The notes under the pieces: model-generated
The model's input: only the letters and a program-made list of their open reading frames with translations
Told to the model about the DNA's origin: nothing
Database searches by the model: none
DNA from: a candidate division NPL-UPA2 bacterium
GTDB lineage: Bacteria; Bacillota; UBA994
Direction of reading: 5' to 3'
Assembly (NCBI GenBank): GCA_018725205.1
Contig: QLUB01000069.1
Coordinates: 1-10,613, forward strand
DNA: 10,613 bases
In this document: positions 1 through 6,601 of the stretch, in pieces
Position numbering within the stretch: the first letter of the stretch is position 1
Layout of the letters: each line of letters begins with the position of its first letter
Translations under genes and position numbers: made by a program

Positions 1-52
1 AACACGTTTGGGTATGTTGAAAGGAGCAGTTCACTGCAGATTTTGTTTGCAT
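1..52 (-). CDS. Start of probable second peptide ABC permease (DppC/OppC position), partial
   Basis: Only the first 17 codons are in the window. The frame opens with ATG at 52-50, preceded by a strong GAGGGGAG ribosome binding site at about 61-68, and follows the stop of the DppB-like permease by 18 nt on the same strand. In Opp/Dpp operons the second permease (DppC/OppC) normally follows the first, so position suggests that identity. The residues visible (M-Q-T-K-S-A-V-N-C...) are an unconserved cytoplasmic N-terminus and do not confirm it. No membrane segment is reached before the window edge. The start call is seen in sequence; the product is inference. Confidence 0.45.
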   Translation of the reverse strand, partial: MQTKSAVNCSFQHTQTC

Positions 53-70
53 ATCGTAGTCTCCCCTCTG

Positions 71-760
71 CTAGTACTTGATGCGGGGGTCAGCCACTAA
101 GTACAGGATATCGGCTATGAAGCTGCCAATAATGACCATGGAAGCTCCGATGAGATTGAAAGCCATAATGACTTGGTAGTCACGCCTAAGCAAGGAATCG
201 ATCGCCAGTAGCCCAACTCCAGGCAAACTAAAGATTCTCTCGATGACGACCGAACCGCTCAAAAGCCCCGATAAAGTGATGCCGAACATAGTGATTATCG
301 GGAGTAAAGCATTCCGCAAGGCATGCTTTAGCACCACTGTGTATTCAGGGAGGCCTTTAGCCTGAGCGGTGCGAATATAGTCTTGGTGAATCACGTCGAG
401 CATACTGGCACGTACGAATCGTGTCAGCGCTGCAATCCCCGTCAGGACGACGACCGACACAGGCAGTATCAGATAACGCGTACGGTCCACGAACCACACC
501 GCAAAAGGCACTTGGCCGAACTCTACGCCGTAAGTGGCAATTCCCGTGAGCGGAAGCCACTCCACCCTGAGACCGACATAATAGACCAATAAAAGGCCAA
601 GCCAAAACGCGGGCATGGCTTGCCCAAGAAAGGTGACAAAAGTCACCACATAGTCAAATACGGAGTACTGTTTTATCGCAGACAAAATCCCCACAGGCAA
701 TGCTAATATATAGATGATGATCATGCCGATGAAGTTGAGGGTGTGGCGGAACGGTTCCGC
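71..760 (-). pseudogene. 5'-truncated peptide/nickel ABC transporter permease (DppB/OppB type)
   Basis: The C-terminal 229 or so residues are a typical DppB/OppB inner-membrane permease: several hydrophobic segments, the EAA-type loop that contacts the ATPase (D-Y-I-R-T-A-Q-A-K-G-L, then H-A-L-R-N-A-L-L-P), and the family ending A-D-P-R-I-K-Y before TAG at 71-73. Homology begins only at about F-R-H-T-L-N-F near base 750. The family's first hundred residues, including the first transmembrane helix and the long periplasmic loop, are missing. The frame stays open to base 1177, but that extension is antisense to the binding-protein gene and does not look like a permease. The 5' part was therefore lost in a rearrangement at 746-760 and no start codon with a ribosome binding site remains. 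The transporter is almost certainly non-functional as encoded. Confidence 0.8.
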
Positions 761-1948
761 TGTACTCATCGATGTGGCTCCCGCTATCATCCAAGGCCGC
801 ACCATGGTGCCAGTTCGTTTCGTAGCCGAAAATTTGGGCGCTACAGTGGAATGGATAGAAGCCGAGCGCATTGTGAGGATAACTCGGGACATGCCTGCCC
901 TACCCCCCATTGGAGGCATTCTCAACCGCGGAACCAATATGGAACCTGATACGCTTAACCCGCTGTTCTCTAACAACAATATGTCCAGATGGATTAACAC
1001 CATCACTAACCTAGGTCTGATCAGGCTTGATGAACAGGGAATCCCAGTGAATAGCTTGGCTGACCGTTGGACATGGGACGCACAAACGCTGACCTTTAGG
1101 TTCTGGTTGCGCCAAGGCGTGCGTTGGCACGATGGACGCACGTTCTCTGCGGCTGACGTCAAATTTACTTTCGACACCCGCGCCTATTTCAAAGAGATTC
1201 CCGCACCCCAGTACGAATTCGTGCGCCCGAACATGGGTAATCGAATTCTGGCCGACCGCAGGGTAAGAATTGCGCTCATGCACGCCATTGACCGTCCCGC
1301 CATGGTCAACAGTATGCTAGATGGACGCGCCCACGTGATGCTCGGTCATCAGCTTCCAACATCTTGGGCCTTCCTGCGTACAGGATTAGAACCATATGCG
1401 TTTAACCGCACACGGGCCATTCAGCTACTCACCGAAGCGGGCTTCCGCACTATAGGCGCAGATGGTATCAGGCGCAATGCCGCAGGGGATCGCATGTCGT
1501 TCACGCTCTTGACCACTGCCGGCAACTCCTTGCGTGCAGATATGGCAGCTTACTTGCAAGATATGTGGAAGCGTATCGGCATATCGGCGCACTCAACCGC
1601 AGCACCTTTGACCTTGTGTTGCTGGCCCCCGGGCTGGAAGCAGACCCTGACCCCTTCATCTACTTCCACTCCAGTCAAGGACTAGTCAACAACATGATGG
1701 TCGGCCGCAACAACGGCAACTGGAACTTTCCTGAGTACGATCGACTGTTGGAGGCTGGCAGAGCTACCTTTGATGTGGCGGAGCGGCGTGCCATCTACCA
1801 TCAACTCGAGCAGTTAATTAACAGAGATCTCCCCTTCTTGCCGATGTTTAACGTGCAAGATGTGCACGGCATCCACAATCGGGTGCAAGGCATTGTCTGG
1901 GGAATAACCGGTCCCATTTTGCCCGAACTGGTTTACATCCGCAGGTAA
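732..1948 (+). pseudogene. Broken peptide ABC substrate-binding protein (SBP family 5) with copper-amine-oxidase N-terminal domain
   Basis: Residues from about base 738 to 885 match the copper-amine-oxidase-type N-terminal repeat found on many clostridial surface proteins (I-I-Q-G-R-T-M-V-P-V-R-F-V-A-E-N-L-G-A, V-E-W, V-R-I-T). A family 5 solute-binding protein follows: G-G-I-L-N-R-G, E-P-D-T-L-N-P, then L-R-Q-G-V-R-W-H-D-G-R-T-F-S-A-A-D-V-K-F-T-F-D. Three lesions are visible. The signal peptide and start are missing at the palindrome junction. About 170 family residues are absent between Y-F-K-E-I and P-A-P-Q-Y-E-F near base 1200. A frameshift with a small deletion lies near 1580-1590, after which the protein continues in another frame (L-N-R-S-T-F-D-L-V-L-L through P-E-L-V-Y-I-R-R) to TAA at 1946-1948. 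The gene would have supplied the extracytoplasmic ligand-binding subunit of the adjacent transporter. Confidence 0.85.
746..760. repeat. Perfect 15-bp palindrome at the rearrangement junction
   Basis: GCGGAAC, one central G, then GTTCCGC form a perfect inverted repeat. Leftward on the minus strand it reads into permease codons (A-E-P-F-R-H-T-L). Rightward on the plus strand it reads into the binding-protein gene (V-W-R-N-G-S-A-V-L). It is the point where two opposed gene fragments fuse, which suggests that inversion or template switching used this short inverted sequence. Confidence 0.7.
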
Positions 1949-1969
1949 GTCCACTCAACAAAGAGGCAG

Positions 1970-2000
1970 GGCACCACTGTGACAGTGGTGCCTCGCTTTT
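1970..2000 (+). terminator. Rho-independent terminator after the binding-protein pseudogene
   Basis: A perfect 10-bp stem, GGCACCACTG / CAGTGGTGCC, with a 3-nt loop is followed by TCGCTTTT. It lies 21 nt after the stop of the binding-protein pseudogene. Read on the minus strand the same hairpin is followed by CTGCCTCTTTG, a poorer T tract, so it may also slow transcription leaving the DUF2877 gene. Confidence 0.8.
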
Positions 2001-2022
2001 CGCCGCTCCGGACAGCCATTGA

Positions 2023-2967
2023 TTATTGCTCCCAACCCCATCTGCAACCTTGCTGTATTAATCTCAGCCCAACGACTAATCCTACGAATTGGTCTGCGCC
2101 GGATGTGGCTCCGTACCGCGCCATGGCGGAAACGCTAGGTGAATCCGCTAAGGGCTTCCCCTGCAGCATGCAGGACAACACGTCCTCCGCAACAGCAGTC
2201 AGTTGCCCTTTGCTGGCGTAGTAAAGCATTTCTCGGCTCAGGTCAGTAGTGAGCCCGTGGCTCTCCTCGTAAAGGCCTAAGCGTAACTTATCCAAAGCAG
2301 GACTCAACTGCCGCCCGGCCGCACTAACAGCAAACATACTTGCTAATACTCCCGCTAGTAGGTCATCCCCAGCGGGAGTTAACCCGGGGCCAAGACCTAT
2401 CAGGCGTCTGGCTGAGGGTAGCATAGACTCATTTTGGCGTAGGGCGTCAGTCAGCAGCCCAAGCTGCTGCCACACTAAGCGGAGCAATAGCTCCGCATGG
2501 GCCGATGTGCCGTCAAAGCTAGGCAAAGAGGTTCGCAGGGCCGGAAGCAAAACTCCGAGTCCTATAGACCCCAGCTTACAGGAGGCCTCGTCGACACACG
2601 CGGGCAAATGTGCAGCCCAGTCCATAGAAGTGCAGAGGCGAATGGCTTTCCAATCCGTCGGTACGTAAGTGGCTGCTCCCTGCAGATCAATTTCCAGCGA
2701 ACCGACGCGCAACGCTTGCCTTTCTACAACAACCAACGCGTTGAGCCGAACATAATCATGGAAGGCTGCGTCGCCACACGCGAACGAGGTCGTGATGTTA
2801 GCAGGGTGTTGCGGCACGCACCCGCAAGAACAAGCCACAATGCGCCCTCCCGGTAGCACCAGATTAACCGTCCGGTGAAATACGCTGTGCACCTTGGCCC
2901 CGCACAATGAATTAGCTTTGATGAACTCCTGTACCGCCGACCCAATCGACAGTGCATGCATTTTCAA
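2023..2967 (-). CDS. DUF2877 protein (AllH-like)
   Basis: The protein has about 314 residues and carries the DUF2877 signature G-L-G-P-G-L-T-P-A-G-D-D at about residues 191-202, with a second conserved patch G-A-T-S-G-A-D near 286-292. Length and motifs look intact. In E. coli the DUF2877 protein AllH (formerly YlbF) acts with AllF and AllG as oxamate carbamoyltransferase in allantoin breakdown. No allF or allG partner is in this window, so the substrate here is unknown. The start is taken as TTG at 2967: a GTGAGGTGA ribosome binding site ends at about 2973, giving good spacing, while ATG at 2961 is two codons further on and less well placed. An ATG at 3006 lies upstream of this site and is unlikely. 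There is no co-directional neighbour; the gene is divergent from the CsoR-like regulator. Cysteines cluster near the N-terminus (C-S-C-G-C). Confidence 0.8.
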   Translation of the reverse strand: MKMHALSIGSAVQEFIKANSLCGAKVHSVFHRTVNLVLPGGRIVACSCGCVPQHPANITTSFACGDAAFHDYVRLNALVVVERQALRVGSLEIDLQGAATYVPTDWKAIRLCTSMDWAAHLPACVDEASCKLGSIGLGVLLPALRTSLPSFDGTSAHAELLLRLVWQQLGLLTDALRQNESMLPSARRLIGLGPGLTPAGDDLLAGVLASMFAVSAAGRQLSPALDKLRLGLYEESHGLTTDLSREMLYYASKGQLTAVAEDVLSCMLQGKPLADSPSVSAMARYGATSGADQFVGLVVGLRLIQQGCRWGWEQ

Positions 2968-3030
2968 CAGTATCACCTCACCGAAACTAGTATCTCTGGT
3001 GGCCACAAAGAAGGTTTCTTCGCCGGAAGG

Positions 3031-3055
3031 AGATTCCCTGCGTCAGCAGGAATCT
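3031..3055. other. Hairpin in the DUF2877/csoR divergent intergenic region
   Basis: AGATTCC-C-TGC pairs with GCA-GGAATCT around a GTCA loop, with one bulged C. No T tract follows on either strand, so it is not a standard terminator. It sits between two divergent genes and could be an mRNA leader structure, an operator or a remnant of a small repeat. Function is not known. Confidence 0.4.
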
Positions 3056-3093
3056 GGCGTCGGGTCAGAAATATATACATCATAATCTATCGC

Positions 3094-3113
3094 AAACGCT
3101 AACGTTTAGGAGG
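3094..3113 (+). promoter_or_regulatory. Short dyad and ribosome binding site before the CsoR-like gene
   Basis: AAACG-CTAA-CGTTT is a perfect 5-bp dyad (3094-3107) directly abutting the AGGAGG ribosome binding site at 3108-3113, eight bases before the GTG start. Its place would suit an autoregulatory operator or a weak leader hairpin. An AT-rich stretch at 3070-3090 includes CATAAT as a possible -10, but no convincing -35 box is visible. The ribosome binding site is firm; the operator role is a guess. Confidence 0.35.
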
Positions 3114-3121
3114 CCGGTATA

Positions 3122-3388
3122 GTGAACAAAGAGAAACTCGCTAAAGAGCTCAAAGACCGCCTGAGTCGCATCGAGGGCCAGGCGAGGGGAGTGCAGCGCA
3201 TGATCGATGAACAGGCGGAATGCGAAAAGGTCCTGATTCAGCTAGCGGCCATGAAGGCCGCAGTTGATCAAGTCGGCATGAAAGTGCTGGGCTGTTACAT
3301 GGCCGACGCCGTCAAAGCCCAGATGGAAAGCGGCGCCGAGGCCGATGACGCAATTGATAATGCAATCAGGCTCTTGGGAAAGCTCTAA
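3122..3388 (+). CDS. CsoR/RcnR/FrmR-family metal- or persulfide-sensing repressor
   Basis: This 88-residue, all-helical protein has the family's N-terminal DNA-binding region (R-L-S-R-I-E-G-Q-A-R-G-V, residues 13-24) and the dimer helix around I-Q-L-A-A-M-K-A-A-V-D. Family members are tetrameric repressors that release DNA when they bind Cu(I), Ni, Co, formaldehyde or sulfane sulfur. In CsoR the sensing set is Cys, then His at +25 and Cys at +29. Here the first Cys is C34, but the +25 position is Y59 and the +29 position is A63, with an extra Cys at C58. Copper sensing in the CsoR manner is therefore unlikely; a C34/C58 thiol pair is possible. The start is GTG with AGGAGG eight bases upstream. 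No transporter or rhodanese gene adjoins; the rubrerythrin downstream has its own promoter but could also be reached by read-through. Confidence 0.85.
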   Translation: MNKEKLAKELKDRLSRIEGQARGVQRMIDEQAECEKVLIQLAAMKAAVDQVGMKVLGCYMADAVKAQMESGAEADDAIDNAIRLLGKL

Positions 3389-3412
3389 AACATGGGGACG
3401 GTCCTTTTGTTA
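3388..3412 (+). repeat. Possible relic of a clostridial GGGGACGGT-type interspersed repeat
   Basis: The stretch AACATGGGGACGGTCC followed by TTTTGTTA, directly after the CsoR-like stop codon, resembles the dispersed GGGGACGGTTC repeats that I recall from many clostridial intergenic regions, some linked to REP-associated Y1 transposases. Only one partial copy is here and no transposase is present. The GGAC-G-GTCC core has a single-base centre, so it cannot fold as a proper terminator. The assignment rests on motif memory only. Confidence 0.3.
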
Positions 3413-3426
3413 TATGCTGCGAAAGC

Positions 3427-3455
3427 TTGACATGTGCTGATTGCTGCTCTACTAT
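3427..3455 (+). promoter_or_regulatory. Sigma-A promoter of the rubrerythrin gene
   Basis: A perfect -35 box TTGACA (3427-3432) is separated by exactly 17 bp from TACTAT (3450-3455), a 5/6 match to the -10 consensus. Transcription would start near 3462, giving a leader of about 30 nt with AAGGAGG at 3478-3484. A weak inverted repeat TAGTA...TACTA (3461-3478) covers the predicted start and could be a repressor site, but its 8-nt centre makes this uncertain. Confidence 0.75.
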
Positions 3456-3492
3456 GCAGATAGTAGGCTATATTACTAAGGAGGAATCATTC

Positions 3493-3987
3493 GTGGATGA
3501 GAAGACGCTTAAGAACTTAAAGGAAGCTTTCGCCGGGGAATCCCAAGCCAATCGCAAGTACCTCGCTTTCGCGCTGAAGGCTGAAGCTGATGGGCACAAG
3601 AATGCCGCGCGGATGTTTTGCGCTGCCGCAGAAGCCGAGACCCTGCACGCGCACGCGCATCTTAAAGCCATGGGCGGAATCGGGTCAACTCGTGACAATC
3701 TCAAAGAGGGTATCAAAGGTGAGACAGAGGAATACGCGAGCATGTATCCTCCCATGCTGGCGCAAGCTGAAGCGGCAGGGGAGAAGGAGGCGGCGCGGTC
3801 TTTTAGGCTTGCTATGCAGGCCGAGAAAGTTCATGCCGAGTTGTACTCCAAACTCTTAGCTGAAATTGACGCCAAAGAGGAGCACACATTCTACCTTTGT
3901 ACTGTCTGCGGCAACATAGAGCTGGCCTTGCCCGCGAAATGCGCCATTTGTGGGGTCGGGCCCAAGCTGTTTAAGGTCGTGGAATAG
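3493..3987 (+). CDS. rbr: Rubrerythrin
   Basis: Rubrerythrin reduces hydrogen peroxide to water in the cytoplasm of anaerobes, using electrons from rubredoxin or NADH-dependent reductases. The 164-residue product has an N-terminal ferritin-like four-helix domain with the expected diiron ligands: E16 in G-E-S-Q-A-N, E49-x-x-H52, E77/E80 in G-E-T-E-E-Y, and E111-x-x-H114. A C-terminal rubredoxin-like iron site follows with C136-x-x-C139 and C150-x-x-C153. Length is on the short side but typical for the compact clostridial form. The start is GTG at 3493, with AAGGAGG at ideal spacing. A longer reading from 3427 is excluded because that TTG is the -35 box. It has its own promoter and ends before a strong bidirectional terminator, so it is probably monocistronic, with possible read-through from the upstream CsoR-like gene. 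Confidence 0.95.
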   Translation: MDEKTLKNLKEAFAGESQANRKYLAFALKAEADGHKNAARMFCAAAEAETLHAHAHLKAMGGIGSTRDNLKEGIKGETEEYASMYPPMLAQAEAAGEKEAARSFRLAMQAEKVHAELYSKLLAEIDAKEEHTFYLCTVCGNIELALPAKCAICGVGPKLFKVVE

Positions 3988-4065
3988 CAAAAGCTAGCTG
4001 AAGCAGTCAGTAGAAAATAACGCGGGCGGCATCGGCTGCGACGGATGACAGCCTAAGACAACAGC

Positions 4066-4106
4066 AAAAGACTACCTCGTCCTAATGGAGGGCGAGGTAG
4101 TCTTTT
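4066..4106. terminator. Bidirectional terminator between rubrerythrin and tRNA-Val
   Basis: AAAAGACTACCTCG pairs perfectly with CGAGGTAGTCTTTT over 14 bp, and the stem can extend inward through TCCT/AGGG. A-rich and T-rich flanks serve both strands: it can end the rubrerythrin transcript on the plus strand and the iorAB-tRNA transcript on the minus strand. The 78 bases between the rubrerythrin stop and this hairpin hold nothing recognisable. Confidence 0.9.
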
Positions 4107-4112
4107 AGGCGC

Positions 4113-4189
4113 TGGTGGGCGCAACAGGGCTCGAACCTGTGACCTCTTGCGTGTGAAGCAAGCGCTCATCCCGACTGAGCTATGCGCCC
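4113..4189 (-). tRNA. tRNA-Val (anticodon CAC)
   Basis: All arms fold: acceptor GGGCGCA/TGCGCCC, D arm GCTC...GAGC, anticodon stem CTTGC/GCAAG around loop TTCACAC, T arm ACAGG-TTCGAGC-CCTGT, discriminator A and an encoded CCA end. The anticodon CAC (4153-4155 on the complement) reads GUG valine codons. The 5' end lies only 14 nt after the iorB stop on the same strand with no terminator between, so it is probably processed from the iorAB transcript or has a promoter inside iorB. The terminator at 4066-4106 follows after a short trailer. Confidence 0.97.
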
Positions 4190-4203
4190 TTAGGCACATA
4201 GTA

Positions 4204-4803
4204 TCAGGAATCTGCCTGCGCGGCAATGCCTGCCCCCTGGAAACCCGCCTCAAAAGCCTGCAGATTTAAGTCCAGAGCCTTAGCGGGTACAATGCGGCGG
4301 ATAGCCTCCAGCCACTGGCTTTTCTCGATCTGCATCTTCTGTGCCAGCGCACCCAACAGAACAACATTAACCGCCTTAATGCTACCGACCTCGCGCGCAA
4401 GCTGCAATGCGTCGATCACCACAACCTCCTCGGCGTCTGCCTGCAGCGTCTCCAGAATCTCTGGCGGATATGGCGCCTGCCCGGTAATCACCGTCATGGG
4501 GTCAATGCGCTGGTCGTTAACCACAATCGAGCCGCCCTCGCGCAAGTAGTGTGCCCACCGTAAGGCCTCGAGTTTTTCAAAGGCGACGATAAAATCGGCC
4601 TCGCCTTCCTCCACCAAAGGGCTGTGTACCTGCTCCCCCATGCGCACGTGCGTGACCACACTGCCGCCGCGCTGCGCCATGCCGTGTACCTCAGACATCT
4701 TGACATCCAGCCCCTGCATCACGGCAACCTCGGCCAAAATCTTGCTGGCTAGTATGGTTCCTTGGCCACCTACACCTACCAAAAGGATGTTTTGCGTTGG
4801 CAT
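4204..4803 (-). CDS. iorB: Indolepyruvate ferredoxin oxidoreductase, beta subunit
   Basis: The 199-residue protein is the gamma-type 2-oxoacid:ferredoxin oxidoreductase subunit that pairs with IorA to oxidise arylpyruvates (from Trp, Phe and Tyr) to aryl-acetyl-CoA plus CO2, reducing ferredoxin. It has the N-terminal nucleotide/CoA-type glycine motif G-V-G-G-Q-G (residues 10-15) and the highly characteristic E-V-H-G-M-A-Q-R-G-G-S-V-V sequence. Length matches the family. Its ATG overlaps the iorA stop in TAATG, and its ribosome binding site GGGAGG lies inside the last iorA codons, so translation is coupled. It is followed at once by tRNA-Val. The enzyme acts in the cytoplasm in amino-acid fermentation, or in reverse for aromatic amino-acid synthesis. 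Confidence 0.95.
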   Translation of the reverse strand: MPTQNILLVGVGGQGTILASKILAEVAVMQGLDVKMSEVHGMAQRGGSVVTHVRMGEQVHSPLVEEGEADFIVAFEKLEALRWAHYLREGGSIVVNDQRIDPMTVITGQAPYPPEILETLQADAEEVVVIDALQLAREVGSIKAVNVVLLGALAQKMQIEKSQWLEAIRRIVPAKALDLNLQAFEAGFQGAGIAAQADS

Positions 4804-6530
4804 TACCGAACCTCCCTTACGAAAGCGTTAAACTTACAGACTTGCGCGCAGACCCCGCACCCCACACACAGAGCGGGGTTTACCGTGCTCTTTTTGTTGG
4901 CGTGGCTTATGGCCGGGCAGCCAATGCGCATGCACATTTTGCAGCCTACGCACTTTTCATGGTCAATGGAGAGCAATGGCTCATCTTGCTTTACGATTAA
5001 CACGCACGGCCGCTTAGTGATGATTACGCTCGGCTCCCGCGTGGCCACCTCGCGCTTAATCAATGTCTTGAGCCCCTCCATATCAAAGGGGTCAATAACA
5101 AAGGTGCGTTTAACGCCCACGGCCTTGCACAGCGCCTCGATGTCTAAAGCTGCCGTAGGTTCACGGCGTAAAGTCTTGCCTGTACCGGGGTGCTCTTGAT
5201 GTCCCGTCATGGCAGTGGTGCTGTTATCTAGAATCAGCACTGTGGATGTGCCGCCGTTATACACGATGTCAATCAAACCGGTGATACCGCTGTGGACAAA
5301 AGTAGAGTCCCCAATGACAGCGACTGTTTTCTCTGCTAACTCGGGATGCGCTTTCTCAAAACCTAGCGCCATCGGCAACGACGCCCCCATGCAAATGCAG
5401 GTGTCCATCGCATCTAGCGGCGGCAAAGCACCTAATGTATAGCAGCCTATATCCCCAGTGACAAAGAGCTGCAGCTGTTTTAGCAGGTAAAACACCGGGC
5501 GATGCGGACAGCCGGGGCAGAGTACAGGCGGGCGCACAGGGACGTTTGCCGCGCGCTTACCCACAGTCTGCAGAGGGCCATCTAGTGCCCGCTCTATAAT
5601 CCTCACCGACAACTCACCGACGCTAGGGAAGATTTCCTTGCCCACAACCGCAAGTCCCATGGTCTTGATATGGTCTTCCAGATACGGCTCGTTCTCCTCG
5701 ATGACGTACAGCTTTTCGACTGCTGCCGCAAATTCCTTAATCAACTGGTTTGGTAGCGGCCAGGTAAACCCCAGTTTGAGAATGGAAGCAGAGGGGAGCG
5801 CCTCCTTAACGTATTGATACGCGATACCGGAGGTAATAACCCCTACACGCCTGTTGCCCCATTCAATGCGGTTAACAGGTGCAGTCTCACTGTATGCCTT
5901 GAGGTGAGCGTACCTCTCCTCAAGCTGCATCCTTTTTTGCCGCGCAAAAGCTGGCATCATCACGTACTTCTTAATGTCTTTAACATAAGCCTTGGCGGTT
6001 CTCGGCATGGGGTCACGAAGCTCCACTAACGTCTTAGAGTGTGAAATGCGCGTAGTGACGCGCAGCAACACTGGTACGTCAAACTGTTCGCTGATGCTTA
6101 ACCCAAGCCCGACATAGTCCTTGGCTTCCTGGCTGTCGCTTGGCTCTAGCATCGGGATCTTGGCGAACTTTGCGTAATTGCGGTTGTCCTGCTCGTTTTG
6201 CGAGCTGTGCATACCGGGGTCATCCGCCGAAACTAACACTAGCCCTCCGTTTACTCCCGCGTAGGCAAAGGTAAACAGCGGGTCTGCCGCCACATTGACG
6301 CCCACATGCTTCATCGCCACCAAAGTGCGCGCCCCGGCAATCGATGACCCCACCGCCACCTCCATGGCGACCTTCTCGTTAGGCGACCATTGCGCTTTGA
6401 TCTCGCTATACTGGCCGACATTCTCAAGTATCTCTGTACTGGGCGTTCCCGGATAAGCTGCCGCCACCGTGACGCCGTACTCATATGCGCCGCGGGCAAT
6501 GGCCTCGTTGCCTGTAAGCAGTGTTTTCAT
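4803..6530 (-). CDS. iorA: Indolepyruvate ferredoxin oxidoreductase, alpha subunit
   Basis: The 575-residue product is the large, thiamine-diphosphate-dependent subunit. The N-terminal pyrimidine-binding domain begins G-N-E-A-I-A-R-G and contains Y-P-G-T-P-S-T-E. The core has C-P-G-C-P-H-R (338-344) and T-G-D-I-G-C-Y (358-364). The ThDP/Mg motif runs from G407-D-S to N436. A C-terminal ferredoxin domain carries two [4Fe-4S] ligand sets: C527, C530, C533, C538-P and C555, C558, C561, C565. No segment appears missing. The start is ATG at 6530 because AGGAGGT (6536-6542) is well placed for it; an in-frame ATG at 6563 has no such site. It forms an operon with iorB and probably the tRNA. It is divergent from gntR with a 120-bp shared control region. 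IorA alone binds both cofactors; IorB completes the active heteromer. Confidence 0.96.
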   Translation of the reverse strand: MKTLLTGNEAIARGAYEYGVTVAAAYPGTPSTEILENVGQYSEIKAQWSPNEKVAMEVAVGSSIAGARTLVAMKHVGVNVAADPLFTFAYAGVNGGLVLVSADDPGMHSSQNEQDNRNYAKFAKIPMLEPSDSQEAKDYVGLGLSISEQFDVPVLLRVTTRISHSKTLVELRDPMPRTAKAYVKDIKKYVMMPAFARQKRMQLEERYAHLKAYSETAPVNRIEWGNRRVGVITSGIAYQYVKEALPSASILKLGFTWPLPNQLIKEFAAAVEKLYVIEENEPYLEDHIKTMGLAVVGKEIFPSVGELSVRIIERALDGPLQTVGKRAANVPVRPPVLCPGCPHRPVFYLLKQLQLFVTGDIGCYTLGALPPLDAMDTCICMGASLPMALGFEKAHPELAEKTVAVIGDSTFVHSGITGLIDIVYNGGTSTVLILDNSTTAMTGHQEHPGTGKTLRREPTAALDIEALCKAVGVKRTFVIDPFDMEGLKTLIKREVATREPSVIITKRPCVLIVKQDEPLLSIDHEKCVGCKMCMRIGCPAISHANKKSTVNPALCVGCGVCAQVCKFNAFVREVR

Positions 6531-6561
6531 TGCTGACCTCCTGCTGGTATTTCCCCATGTC

Positions 6562-6567
6562 ATTTTA
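6562..6567 (-). promoter_or_regulatory. Possible -10 box of the iorAB operon
   Basis: On the minus strand TAAAAT (5/6 to TATAAT) lies about 30 nt before the iorA start, with the ribosome binding site between. No good -35 hexamer is seen 16-18 bp upstream; that region instead holds the short tandem AAAGCGA-type repeat. It may need an activator, or the call may be wrong. Confidence 0.3.
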
Positions 6568-6601
6568 CCACAGGCGGTCGCTTTTCGCTTTGCTGAAGTG
6601 A

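Noticed and set aside
71..1177. A 368-residue minus-strand open frame read as one complete permease
   Set aside because: Its first 140 or so residues are antisense to the binding-protein gene, lack membrane segments and do not resemble a permease N-terminus.
2497..2856. Plus-strand open frame of 119 codons within the DUF2877 gene
   Set aside because: Shadow of the minus-strand gene; no motif and no convincing start.
3395..3411. GGAC-G-GTCC followed by TTTTGTT as a terminator after the CsoR-like gene
   Set aside because: The centre is one base, so no stable hairpin of this form can fold.
3427..3492. Longer rubrerythrin start at TTG 3427
   Set aside because: That TTG is the first triplet of the TTGACA -35 box; GTG at 3493 has an ideal ribosome binding site.
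4113..4189. tRNA-Val as an integration site of a mobile element
   Set aside because: No integrase, no repeated tRNA 3' end and no phage-like genes are visible nearby.
6531..6563. Upstream iorA start at ATG 6563
   Set aside because: AGGAGGT at 6536-6542 serves ATG 6530, where family homology begins.
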